DNA of 64,000 bases, from assembly GCA_020425605.1 (NCBI GenBank), contig JAGQRH010000015.1, positions 1 through 64,000 on the forward strand. Direction: 5' to 3'. Below are positions 8,562-17,521 of this stretch, in pieces. This DNA is from Planctomycetota bacterium. GTDB lineage: Bacteria; Planctomycetota; UBA8742; UBA2392. A model generated the notes under the pieces. It did no database searches. It saw only the letters and a program-made list of their open reading frames with translations, and was not told the DNA's origin. Every line of letters begins with the position of its first letter. The stretch's first letter is position 1. The position numbers and the translations under genes were made by a program.

Positions 8562-9617
8562 CTACCGCCGGGCGAGACGGCGCCTGCGGGTGAAGATCAG
8601 GATTGCGGTCAGGCCTGCCAGCATCGCAATGCTCAGACTGCTTTGGGCCGCGACACAGCCGCCGCCGCCCCCACCACCGCCACCCGACCCACTGCCAGAT
8701 CCACCGCCGCCGCCGATCGGGCCGCCTGGAACGGTCGTGAAGTTCCAGAGCATGAAGGCCTGCGAGTGCGCATCCGAGTAGCCGCTGGTGCTGAATTTCA
8801 GGTTGTACATCGCGTAGAGGCTGTCGGTCTGGGTGCCTACGAGGTCGGTGAAGCTTGCGAGCCCGTTTACGGCGTTGACCGTCAGCGTGCCCCCAAGCTG
8901 GCCCGTCGCGCCGGCGCCGCCGAACATCGAGACTGTGACCGGCCCGTTGAAAGACGTATCGCGGCTGCCCGATGCATCCAGCGCCTCCACCGTGGGCTGC
9001 TGGTACAGCGCCGTGCTGGTCAGCCCGCCGATGGGTTGCTTCAAGACGCGCAGCGTTGGCGCCACCCCGACATCCGAATCGACGGCGTTGCCGGTGAACG
9101 AAACAACGTAGGGGCTTTCATTGCCCGTGGTGTCGTTGTTTACGAGTTCATAGGTGATGTCCCAGGCGCCCGGCGAATTCGGCTGCCAGCCGATGGAGAA
9201 TTCCTGCCACTCGCCCGGCGCGAGCGTCGTGGTCCAGGCCGGTGGAGAGAGGTGGTACCAGATCGACACACAGTTGGACCACGTCGCGATTGAACCGTGG
9301 TCAGGCATCGTCAGGGGCGCTGTGCCAACGTTCACCACCCGTACCGTGAGGTAGTAGCCTTTGCCCTGCACGATGCTGGGCCCGGTGTTCGAGACTGTGC
9401 TGCCGCTGGCAACGGGGGTGCCGGGCGGGCACTGCAGCTCGATTTCCGGGCTGCCCTGTGCCGCGAGCACACCGCAGAATGTCAGCAGCAAGATCAGGCT
9501 GCCGATGGCCAGCAGCACCTCAACCCACCCGAAGCGCGCCTCCAGCGCCAGCCTCTCTTCTTCAGCCCGGTCCGGGCAGTCGATCCCTCTCCAGCGCGTG
9601 TCTTGAGTCGTCATCAT
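8562..9617 (-). CDS. Exported choice-of-anchor-D-like surface protein, paralogue of 7496-8476
   Basis: About 351 residues. Two ATGs (9617 and 9614) follow GGAGGG; the second has the better spacing. An unusually long, charged N-region of about 33 residues precedes the hydrophobic signal LLAIGSLILLLTFCGVLAAQ. The mature part begins GSPEIELQCPPGTP and has VRVVNVGTAPLTM, matching the neighbouring paralogue, and then the same second domain (RVLKQPIGGL). A Gly-rich linker ends in GGGCVAAQ, a hydrophobic helix and FTRRRRLARR. Both paralogues lie head-to-tail, so they probably arose by tandem duplication. Their function is unknown; a structural or adhesive surface role is plausible. Confidence 0.75.
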   Translation of the reverse strand: MMTTQDTRWRGIDCPDRAEEERLALEARFGWVEVLLAIGSLILLLTFCGVLAAQGSPEIELQCPPGTPVASGSTVSNTGPSIVQGKGYYLTVRVVNVGTAPLTMPDHGSIATWSNCVSIWYHLSPPAWTTTLAPGEWQEFSIGWQPNSPGAWDITYELVNNDTTGNESPYVVSFTGNAVDSDVGVAPTLRVLKQPIGGLTSTALYQQPTVEALDASGSRDTSFNGPVTVSMFGGAGATGQLGGTLTVNAVNGLASFTDLVGTQTDSLYAMYNLKFSTSGYSDAHSQAFMLWNFTTVPGGPIGGGGGSGSGSGGGGGGGGGCVAAQSSLSIAMLAGLTAILIFTRRRRLARR

Positions 9618-9743
9618 CGGTCCCTCCAATCGAATCGTGAGCGGTCTGTGTTTCGTACGGGATAACCGTAGCCCGGCGTTTTCAGAATCACAAAGTGGAA
9701 CAGGGCACTTGCGCCAAATGCTTTTGCAAATTATGAAAACAGC

Positions 9744-11273
9744 ATGAGAGCCGATGCCGGCCTGGTTGAGCGCCTGAAGATCGTGGCGAGCCGCTACACG
9801 CAATCCGAAATCGCGCGTCGCACCGGCACCTGGGTGTCAAACGTCCACCACTATCTCAATGGCACGCGTGTGCCGGCCGACTTCTGCATCGCGCTGGTCG
9901 AAAAGCTCGGCGTCAGCGCGCAGTGGCTGCTGACTGGCGAGGGCGAGCCGTACACGGCCGACGCCGCACCCGACGCGGACCAGTTCGCAGGCGACGTGAA
10001 ACGCCTCTCTCGTTCTCTGGACTCGGCGTCACGTCTGCGCCTCGGCGAGTTGGTATCGAACAAACGCACACGCGCGCTGGCCGAGATTAACGACGCCATC
10101 GACGCCCACGCCGACGCCCAGCGCCGCGTTAGCGCGCAGCTTCGGCAGCCGCTGGTGGATCTGTACCTGTCGTTCACGGCGGCCATCAGTGAGCACGACC
10201 ACGGCAAATCCGAGGCACTAGGTCGAGCAAAGTCGCACTTGCAAAGTGCCCAACTCCTGCAGCGACTGACGGACGACCCGGCGCGCAGGCTGGACGTAAC
10301 ATTCATGGAAATGGAGGTGGCGATCCGTGAATCGCGCTTCGCCGATGCGCTGGTCGAAGCGCGGCGCTGCTTCCTGATCTCCTTTTCGGTATTCGGGCCC
10401 GCCGCCCCGCGCTTCATTGACACTGCTTCCACCTACGCTTCCGGCGCAATGCGCCTGGGCTACATGCGTGAAGCACGTGCTGTACTTGACGCCGGACTCG
10501 CAATGGCGCGCATGGCGGGCAATGACCCCGATTTTTCAGGGTTCGCCGACGTACAGCGGGCGAACATTGCCGTTGAAACCGGGGTAATTGAGGGCATGCA
10601 TGACCTGGCGCGTCGAGGCCTTACGCGGATTGCAAATCGGCCGCTCGTTTCACGGATAAACGCCGCGCCCCTGGTCGCCAACATCGGAATGATGGCCGGC
10701 GTAACCACATTTGAAGAGGCCCTCAAGACTGAGCCTCGCAGCGTCTACCAACTACGTCACCTGTTCCAGTGGGCCGCCTGGCTTGAGGATGCCGGACGCT
10801 TGCGCAAGCTGCTTCGAGTCCGCACGAAAGACATGGCTGGCGTTTCCAGCGTCACTAGCCGCCTCTATGACCATTGGCGCGCTGTAGGCGAGTTTGTTCT
10901 GCGCGCAGCGTGGGATCGCCCTCACGGGCTTTGGCGCGAATATGAAACGTGGGACAAACAGGAGGTCAGTTCGGGCGCGCCCGAGAAGGATGCCGTCCAG
11001 CGCAAGATTCGCTGCACCCAAGTCGCACGCCTGTGCGGCGAAACAAGGCAGGCGGGCAAGCTGCTGCTGGAATCCGACCGCCTCCTGAATGCCATGCCGG
11101 AGGGAATGGAACCGCTCCTGCTCGATCGCGCCACGCATCACCGCAATGCGCTGGTGCTGGGCAACCCGTCGAAGGCCAACTCAAAGATCAAGCAGTTGCG
11201 CGACGACGCGCGACGCTGGTTTTTCGACATGACCGCCGCGGGCTACTCCTGCTTCGCCGGGCTCGGCCTGTGA
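9744..11273 (+). CDS. HTH (CI/Xre-type) regulator with long TPR-like domain
   Basis: 509 residues. Residues ~5-65 form a Cro/CI-type helix-turn-helix: YTQSEIARRTGTWVSNVHHYLNG, then LVEKLGVSAQWLLTGEGEPY, the hallmark ending of CI-like repressor DNA-binding domains. The remaining ~430 residues are helical with TPR-like spacing (for example EARRCFLISFSVFG and REARAVLDAGLAMAR), suggesting a protein- or peptide-responsive regulator. No transmembrane segment is seen. No Shine-Dalgarno stands before the ATG. It is divergent from the paralogue at 8562-9617 and overlaps the beta-helix gene by 31 bp at its 3' end, so it may control the surface island (inference). Confidence 0.75.
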   Translation: MRADAGLVERLKIVASRYTQSEIARRTGTWVSNVHHYLNGTRVPADFCIALVEKLGVSAQWLLTGEGEPYTADAAPDADQFAGDVKRLSRSLDSASRLRLGELVSNKRTRALAEINDAIDAHADAQRRVSAQLRQPLVDLYLSFTAAISEHDHGKSEALGRAKSHLQSAQLLQRLTDDPARRLDVTFMEMEVAIRESRFADALVEARRCFLISFSVFGPAAPRFIDTASTYASGAMRLGYMREARAVLDAGLAMARMAGNDPDFSGFADVQRANIAVETGVIEGMHDLARRGLTRIANRPLVSRINAAPLVANIGMMAGVTTFEEALKTEPRSVYQLRHLFQWAAWLEDAGRLRKLLRVRTKDMAGVSSVTSRLYDHWRAVGEFVLRAAWDRPHGLWREYETWDKQEVSSGAPEKDAVQRKIRCTQVARLCGETRQAGKLLLESDRLLNAMPEGMEPLLLDRATHHRNALVLGNPSKANSKIKQLRDDARRWFFDMTAAGYSCFAGLGL

Positions 11274-14260
11274 CGCATTGCCCTCCACGCGGCGGCTAAC
11301 GCGCCAAGCAGGCCGGTCAGCAGCAGCCAGCACGGGCCCCGGGTGTCTTCCGTGCTGCACCCGCCGGAGCTGCCACCGCCCCCGCCGGAGCTGTTCGGGT
11401 TGGTCTCCGTAATCGTTGGAACGTCCACCGGCAGCGACTCGTTGCCGACTCCGTCTTCTGCCGTCGCAAGGAAGTTGTTGGCCGCTCCCTGCACCAGCGG
11501 CGTGGCCAGATTGAACGCGGCCGCCCCCCCCGTGAGCTGCACGCTGGCCACTACGCTGTCCGTGCCGTTCACGAAGCCGTCGTCATTCAGGTCTGCGTAG
11601 ATGCGTACGAGGCTGTTGGGCTGTGCCGTGCCTGCAATTCCGTAGGCAAGTGCGTCGATCGAGACCGGCCCGGTCGGGTCGGTGATCACCGGCGGCATGA
11701 TTGGCGGCGTCGTGGTCTCTGTGATCGTCGGAACGTCCACGGCGGCCGACGTATTGCCCGCGGCATCCTGCGCGGTGACGACGAAGTTGTTGGTCGTGCT
11801 CTGCGTGAGCGGCGTGTTGATGCTCCAGTTCGTGCCCCCACCCGTTAGTTGCTGCTGTGCGATTACCGCGTCTGCGCCATTGATCAGACCGTCGTTGTTG
11901 AAGTCGATGTAGACGCGCACGCGCGAGTTCGCCTCGGCCGTGCCGCCGATCGCGAAACTGGTGCCGGTCGTGTTGGTGGCGCTTGCCGGCGTCGTGACCA
12001 CCGGTCCGTTTGGTGAGATTGAGTCTTCGGTGATCGTGGGTACATTCACTTCCACTGACTCACCGCTGCTGCCGTCGTCAGCCGTTGCCAGGAAGTTGTT
12101 GTCGGCGTTCTGTACCAGCGTGACCGTGATGCTGAAGGCCGTCCCGCCGCTTACCAGCTGCTGTTGACCGACGACCATGTCGGTGCCGGTGTCAATCGTG
12201 CCGTTGTCGTTCACATCCACGTAGATACGTACCAGCGAGCCGGATGGTGCCCCACCAAGGATCGCGTAACTTGCCGCGTTCACGCTGATCACCGCCGCGG
12301 GGTCAGATACCATCGGCGGTCCGGTCAAAGCGGCCCCGTTGAACTCGTAGGCGCCGATATCCACTCCGCCGCCGTCGTTGCGCGGGAAGCCTGCACCGCG
12401 CTGGTCAAAGCTCAACACCTGAGGGTTGCTGCCCGCATCGCGCGCCGCGCTGGTACTGGCGATGGAATGCGTCTGCGTGGGGCCGCTGTTGTTCTGGAGG
12501 CTTCCCAGCGCGGGGTCGGTACCGATCACGTTGCCCGCACCTGAGGCGGGGCTCACTCCGTTCTCAATGACACAGCTGTCCGCGTTCAGGGTGCCGTCCG
12601 CATCCGGGTTCGAACTGGCAGAGTTGTCAGCGAAGATGGTGCTTTCAGCATTGATGGCCGCACCGCTGCTGTTGTCTTCAAATGCGCCCGCGCCGAGACT
12701 CGGGCTCGCGGCGCCACCCGAGCCACCCGAGCCTCCGCCGCCGCCACTGGCCCCGCCCGCGCCCGGCGTTGCCGTGGTCGCCGTATTCGCCGCGACAGTC
12801 GAATTTGTGATCGAGACACTGGTTCCGCGCACGTAGATCGCGCCGCCGCGGCTCTGCCCGGCGCCGCCACCCAGCCCGCCGTTTCCGCCGACTCCAATGG
12901 CAGTACCGCCTGCCCCGCCGGCGCCGCCATCACCACCAGCAACGACGTTCCCGGACATCGTGCACTGCACAATGGTGACGCTTGCATTCTGGATGAAAAC
13001 GCCTGCACCGTGACCGAAACCGCCGAGGCCTCCCTGGCCGCCGTTTCCGCCGCTCACGCCGGTGCCGCCGTCGCCCCCCGCGCCGCCATCGCCGCCGTCG
13101 GCTGTCGAGTTGCTTAGGGTTGAACTCGAAATGTCGACCGTACCGGCGGCCCCGAAGATCGCGCCGCCTTGCGCACTGCCGCCATTGGCTCCGATCTGGC
13201 CGGCGCGCCCGCTTGTGCCGGTCAGCCCGCCGCCACCTTTTCCGCCGATCCCGCCAGAGCCGCCGGTAGCGACATTCTGGTCAAGGGTGCAGGTGTCGAT
13301 CGTCAGCGTCCCGGAGTTCACATAGAACGCCGCACCCCGCGCGGCGCCGCCGAATGATGCGCTGCCGCCATTTCCTGGGAAGCCTTGTGCAACGCCGCCG
13401 TCGCCGCCATTTCCGCCATTTCCGCCCGATGCGGAGTTCGCGGAAACCTGCACGGAATCGATTGTCAGCTGGCCACCGGCAATGTACGCCGCTCCACCAT
13501 GGCCATTACCGCCGAAGGCGCCGTCTGCGCCATTGCCGGCCGTCACTCCCGACTGGAGCCCGCCGACGCCACCATTGCCGCCACGCCCACCGCCCGCAGC
13601 GTTTGCCGACCAACTGCCGCCGGTGACGTCCACGTTGCCTGCCGCGAGATACATGCCCCCACCAAGAGCATTGCCGCCCGCGCTGCCCGGTGTGCCATTC
13701 GCTGCCGGTGCGCCGGCCGTTCCGTCGACGCCATCCGCGCCGTGGGCTGAGTTGTCGCTGACAACCATGTTCTGCATGGTCAGCGCGCCTGCGCCTTCTT
13801 TCAGGATTGCACCGCCGCGGCCCTCACCTGCGGTGGTGCCGTCGTCAATCGCAACGCCTCCCTGGATGGTGAAGCCGCTGAGAGTAACCGGCGCGTTCAC
13901 GCCATTGTTGAAATGGAACACCCGGTCGACGCCATTGGCGTCGATCACAACTGTCGCGCCGGACGCGGGCTGAATCACAACGGTGCCGGCCGCCTTCACG
14001 AGGTCGAGGTCGCCCGAGACGTTTGCGTTGTCCCCCGCCGCGCCCGTCAGCACATAGGTGCCCGACTGCATTTCGATGATGTAGCTGTTGCTGTCACCGT
14101 TGACCGTCGAAATGGCCGCACGCAACTGCGTTACGTTTGAAACGCCAAGCGTCGTCTGGGCCGACAGCTCTTGCGAAGCCGCCGCAGCCAGCCAGATCGG
14201 GCTGGAAAGCAACAGGCAGCGCTTGATGTTCAGGTCAAGAAACCGGCTACGTTTGGGCAT
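11243..14260 (-). CDS. Large exported beta-helix surface protein with three Ca-loop-like repeats and C-terminal Cys signal
   Basis: 1005 residues, with GGAG before the ATG. An N-terminal signal (~1-35) ends LSAQ. Residues ~40-640 are a parallel beta-helix of the polymorphic-membrane-protein type. It is very rich in Gly, with repeats like GGNGGxGG and 'GGAIY/GGAxF' turns, and ends in DQRGAGFPRNDGGGVDIGAYEF, the usual closing motif. Residues ~650-930 hold three ~90-residue repeats, each with a VRIYVD-N-D/N-G loop (DVNDNGTID, DFNNDGLINGAD, DLNDDGFVNGTD) resembling calcium-binding loops, followed by VPTITE. A Gly/Ser linker, GGCSTED, a hydrophobic helix and WRAMRHR close the protein. A cell-surface adhesin or scaffold is likely. 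It convergently overlaps the HTH-TPR gene. Confidence 0.8.
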   Translation of the reverse strand: MPKRSRFLDLNIKRCLLLSSPIWLAAAASQELSAQTTLGVSNVTQLRAAISTVNGDSNSYIIEMQSGTYVLTGAAGDNANVSGDLDLVKAAGTVVIQPASGATVVIDANGVDRVFHFNNGVNAPVTLSGFTIQGGVAIDDGTTAGEGRGGAILKEGAGALTMQNMVVSDNSAHGADGVDGTAGAPAANGTPGSAGGNALGGGMYLAAGNVDVTGGSWSANAAGGGRGGNGGVGGLQSGVTAGNGADGAFGGNGHGGAAYIAGGQLTIDSVQVSANSASGGNGGNGGDGGVAQGFPGNGGSASFGGAARGAAFYVNSGTLTIDTCTLDQNVATGGSGGIGGKGGGGLTGTSGRAGQIGANGGSAQGGAIFGAAGTVDISSSTLSNSTADGGDGGAGGDGGTGVSGGNGGQGGLGGFGHGAGVFIQNASVTIVQCTMSGNVVAGGDGGAGGAGGTAIGVGGNGGLGGGAGQSRGGAIYVRGTSVSITNSTVAANTATTATPGAGGASGGGGGSGGSGGAASPSLGAGAFEDNSSGAAINAESTIFADNSASSNPDADGTLNADSCVIENGVSPASGAGNVIGTDPALGSLQNNSGPTQTHSIASTSAARDAGSNPQVLSFDQRGAGFPRNDGGGVDIGAYEFNGAALTGPPMVSDPAAVISVNAASYAILGGAPSGSLVRIYVDVNDNGTIDTGTDMVVGQQQLVSGGTAFSITVTLVQNADNNFLATADDGSSGESVEVNVPTITEDSISPNGPVVTTPASATNTTGTSFAIGGTAEANSRVRVYIDFNNDGLINGADAVIAQQQLTGGGTNWSINTPLTQSTTNNFVVTAQDAAGNTSAAVDVPTITETTTPPIMPPVITDPTGPVSIDALAYGIAGTAQPNSLVRIYADLNDDGFVNGTDSVVASVQLTGGAAAFNLATPLVQGAANNFLATAEDGVGNESLPVDVPTITETNPNSSGGGGGSSGGCSTEDTRGPCWLLLTGLLGALAAAWRAMRHRPSPAKQE

Positions 14261-14449
14261 GGCGGCTCCAGCACGAGGGCAATGATCTCGGGGTTACCAC
14301 GAACGGTAGTCTAGTGCCGAGCGTGCCAGTGAGTACCACTTTCTGCGACGTTCATCTCTACTTCGCGCTGGGGCAGTTCAACTGCCTGAAGCCGCCGATA
14401 GGGCATCCACAATCTGTGCATGGACTGCCTCGCTGCTATCGTGCCCGCC

Positions 14450-17089
14450 ATGGCAGGCAAAGGCGAAGACTCGCCGGCAATGAAGCAGTACCGCGAGCTG
14501 AAAGACGCCCACGCGGGTGCGTTGCTGCTTTACCAGATGGGTGACTTCTTCGAGACCTTCTTTGAAGACGCCCGTCAGCTTGCTGACACGCTTGGAATCA
14601 CGCTCACCACGCGCGGCGACGACAGCCACGGCAACCCGATCGATATGGCGGGCTTTCCCCTCCGCGCGCTGGACCAGCATCTGCCCCGTCTGCTCGAGGC
14701 CGGATTGCGCGTGGTGATCTGCGAGCAGATCGAGGATCCGGCCGAGGCCAAGGGGCTGGTCAAACGCGACGTCACCCGCGTGATCACGCCTGGAACCGTG
14801 CTGGAAGAGTCGCTACTGGATGCCCGCAAACCGAGCATCATCGCCGCGTGGCTGCCGCCGCGCAAAGCGGGCACCGAGGGCGGGCTTGCATGGGCCGAGC
14901 TCAGTACCGGGCGATTCCAGTGCGCGTTGCTTGCAGAATCCCAGCTGGAGGCCGCCATCGCGCGGCTGGACCCCGCAGAGCTGCTACTGCCCGAGAAGCT
15001 CTGGGCCAGTGACCGCGAGCAAGTCACCCACCTGCGCAGCAGCCTGCGCGCCAGCCTGACTGCCGCCGCGGACTTCAGCTTCGACACCAAACGCGCAACG
15101 GAAGAGCTGCACCGCCACTTCGCCGTGAAAACGCTTCAGGGCTTCGGCTTTGATGACGGCAAGAGTGCCGACGTCGCTGCAGCCGGCGCCCTGCTGATGT
15201 ACCTGCATGAGAACCAGCGCGGCAAGCTGGCCCACGTGCGCTCGCTTGAGCGATTCAATCCGCGCGACGTCATGGCGCTGGATCGCGCAACCCTCGACGC
15301 GCTCGAGATCACGAAGACCCTGCGGGAATCCAGGCGCAGCGGCAGCCTGCTTGATTGTGTGGACCGCACGCTGACGGCAATGGGCGCACGCGAGTTGCGC
15401 GACTGGATGACCGGGCCCTTGACCGATCCACGCAAGATCAACGCGCGCCACGCGGCCGTGGACGAGCTGGTGCACACGCCAAGGCGCCTGAGCTTGATCC
15501 GTGAAGCAATGCAGGGGCTACCTGACGTCGAGCGGCTTGCGGGACGGCTGGGTACCGGTCGCGTGACGCCACGCGACCTGAGCGGCCTGCGCCTGGCGCT
15601 TCAACGGCTGCCCATGCTTCGCAGCGCACTGAGCGGAACGGAAAGCTCCCTGCTCAGCTATGCCGGTGACCAGTTGGATGCCCTGGCCGACCTAAGGGCG
15701 CTGCTCGAGACGCGACTTGCAGACGACCCACCGGTCACGATCAAGGATGGTGGTGTGATCCGTGCGGGAGTCAGCGAGGAACTTGATGAGCTGCGGGCAC
15801 TGGGCCGGGACGGCAAGTCCTGGATGGCGAAGTTCCAGGAAGACGAAGCGCGGCGCTCCGGCATTTCGTCGCTGAAGGTCGGCTTCAACAACGTGTTCGG
15901 CTACTACATCGAGGTAACGCACGCTCAGGCCAGCAAGGTACCTGAGCACTACATCCGCAAGCAGACACTGAAGGCGGCCGAGCGATACATCACGCCGGAA
16001 CTCAAAGACCACGAGTCGCGCATCCTGAACGCCGAGAAACGCATATTGGCGCTGGAGACACAGCTGTTCAGCGAGTTGCGAGACGAACTGACGTCACACA
16101 CGGCACGGCTGATCGCCAGCGCGCGACTGGTGGCACTGGTCGATGCGCTGACCGGGCTCGCACAGGTGGCAAATGAGCGCGGTTGGTGCCGACCGGCGCT
16201 GGATGACTCGACCACCCTGCGGCTCGTACAAGCGCGCCATCCGGTGCTTGAGCAATCGCTGGACCCGGGCAAGTGCGTTCCCAACGACGCATTGCTCGAG
16301 GACAACGTCACCATGGCCGTTGTGACCGGGCCGAATATGGCCGGCAAAAGCACATACGTGCGCACGGTGGCGCTATGCGTGCTGCTGGCGCAGTCGGGCA
16401 GCTTCGTCCCGGCCAAGCAGGCGGTCATCGGCGCCGTGGACCGCATTTTCACCCGCCTCGGCAGCGCCGACGACATTGGCAAAGGCCAGAGCACATTCAT
16501 GGTCGAGATGGCCGAGACGGCGAACATCCTGAACCACGCGACGTCGCAGTCGCTGATCGTGCTGGACGAAGTCGGGCGCGGCACGAGTACGTTTGACGGC
16601 GTCAGCATCGCCTGGGCCGTGAGCGAGTTTCTGCTGCGCACGGTGAAGGCACGAACTTTCTTCGCCACGCACTATCACGAACTGACTCAGCTTGCGCTGC
16701 AATTCGACGGTGTGACGAACCTGAACGTCGTTGTGCGCGAATGGAATGACGAGCTGATCTTCCTGCACCAGATTGCCGAAGGCGGCGCGGACCGAAGCTA
16801 CGGCATTCACGTGGCGAAGCTGGCCGGCATCCCGGCGGGCGTCGTCACGCGCGCTTCGGCAATTCTCGGCAAGCTTGAGGCGGACAGCCCGGTGCTGTCC
16901 GGCAGGGCGCTGAAAGGCGAGCCTGCAGGCGGCCCGAAACTGAAGCGGCCCAAGCAGGTGCAACTGAGCCTGTTCAGCATCTCGGAGAACGCGGCATTGA
17001 AAGAGCTGAATGCGCTCGACACATCGAGCATTACGCCTGAGCAGGCGCTGGCCGAATTGCTGCGCCTCAAGGGACTCGCACGGGAGTAG
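14450..17089 (+). CDS. mutS: DNA mismatch repair protein MutS
   Basis: 879 residues, the normal MutS length. Near the N-terminus, LLYQMGDFFETFFEDA carries the F-x-E mismatch-reading motif. The connector, lever and clamp regions follow. The ATPase has Walker A GPNMAGKSTYVRT (Ala replaces the commoner second Gly), then GKGQSTFMVEM and the Walker B/signature region LIVLDEVGRGTSTFDG, and later FFATHYHEL. MutS recognises mismatches and small loops in DNA and recruits MutL, which is not in the window. The frame is also open to an ATG at 14420; neither start has a clear ribosome binding site. 14450 is preferred because MAGKGEDSPAMKQY resembles the usual MutS N-terminus. Confidence 0.95.
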   Translation: MAGKGEDSPAMKQYRELKDAHAGALLLYQMGDFFETFFEDARQLADTLGITLTTRGDDSHGNPIDMAGFPLRALDQHLPRLLEAGLRVVICEQIEDPAEAKGLVKRDVTRVITPGTVLEESLLDARKPSIIAAWLPPRKAGTEGGLAWAELSTGRFQCALLAESQLEAAIARLDPAELLLPEKLWASDREQVTHLRSSLRASLTAAADFSFDTKRATEELHRHFAVKTLQGFGFDDGKSADVAAAGALLMYLHENQRGKLAHVRSLERFNPRDVMALDRATLDALEITKTLRESRRSGSLLDCVDRTLTAMGARELRDWMTGPLTDPRKINARHAAVDELVHTPRRLSLIREAMQGLPDVERLAGRLGTGRVTPRDLSGLRLALQRLPMLRSALSGTESSLLSYAGDQLDALADLRALLETRLADDPPVTIKDGGVIRAGVSEELDELRALGRDGKSWMAKFQEDEARRSGISSLKVGFNNVFGYYIEVTHAQASKVPEHYIRKQTLKAAERYITPELKDHESRILNAEKRILALETQLFSELRDELTSHTARLIASARLVALVDALTGLAQVANERGWCRPALDDSTTLRLVQARHPVLEQSLDPGKCVPNDALLEDNVTMAVVTGPNMAGKSTYVRTVALCVLLAQSGSFVPAKQAVIGAVDRIFTRLGSADDIGKGQSTFMVEMAETANILNHATSQSLIVLDEVGRGTSTFDGVSIAWAVSEFLLRTVKARTFFATHYHELTQLALQFDGVTNLNVVVREWNDELIFLHQIAEGGADRSYGIHVAKLAGIPAGVVTRASAILGKLEADSPVLSGRALKGEPAGGPKLKRPKQVQLSLFSISENAALKELNALDTSSITPEQALAELLRLKGLARE

Positions 17090-17521
17090 CCCTACCTGTG
17101 AGAGAAACGCCAGCGCCCGAGTTTGCATCAGGCGCCAAAAACCAATCGAACGGCATACACGAGTGCAAACCGCGCGACATCGACGAAGTCCCTCTCCACA
17201 TCAGGAAACAAATTGCACAGTCACGAAGTCCCACAACGCCCAATTCTGACGCAGTCGATTTAGTGCAGAATGTGCAACCTGTGGTGGTTCTCACGGTTGG
17301 CGGTCTACCGACACCCTACCGAGTGTGCGTTCGCCCCAATTTGTTGAATCCCGTAAGTCACTATATCCACAATGTTTACGCGTTCTATGTCGAACGATTC
17401 TTTGAGGCCGACGAATAGTTCGAGTCTCATTTTGCTTCGACTTGGAAGGCAAACAACAATACAATCGCTACTTACACGATGATTTCACAACAGGGATTCT
17501 CTCACCGCGGAGTCGCAGCCA
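17090..17521. other. Intergenic region without a supported gene
   Basis: This 432-bp stretch is less GC-rich than its surroundings. It contains a GTG-started 106-codon frame (17098-17418) whose product has no recognisable feature and an odd composition. It probably holds the promoter of the downstream regulator. A GTTCGAGTCTC word near 17419 looks like a tRNA T-loop, but no cloverleaf can be built around it. Confidence 0.35.

Noticed and set aside
3540-11273. Possible prophage suggested by an amidase and a CI-like HTH
   Set aside because: No integrase, capsid, tail or portal genes. The amidase is a long exported multi-domain protein with a surface-sorting tail.
12586-13973. Several Pro/Ala-rich frames and repetitive GCC-type sequence within 12400-13970
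   Set aside because: They are the other-frame readings of Gly-rich beta-helix codons. The repetition is codon-level and lacks CRISPR-like spacing.
17098-17418. 106-codon GTG-started frame after mutS
   Set aside because: No ribosome binding site, no recognisable fold, and composition unlike neighbouring genes.
17419-17432. GTTCGAGTCTC word resembling a tRNA T-loop
   Set aside because: No acceptor, D or anticodon stems can be paired around it at the required distances.
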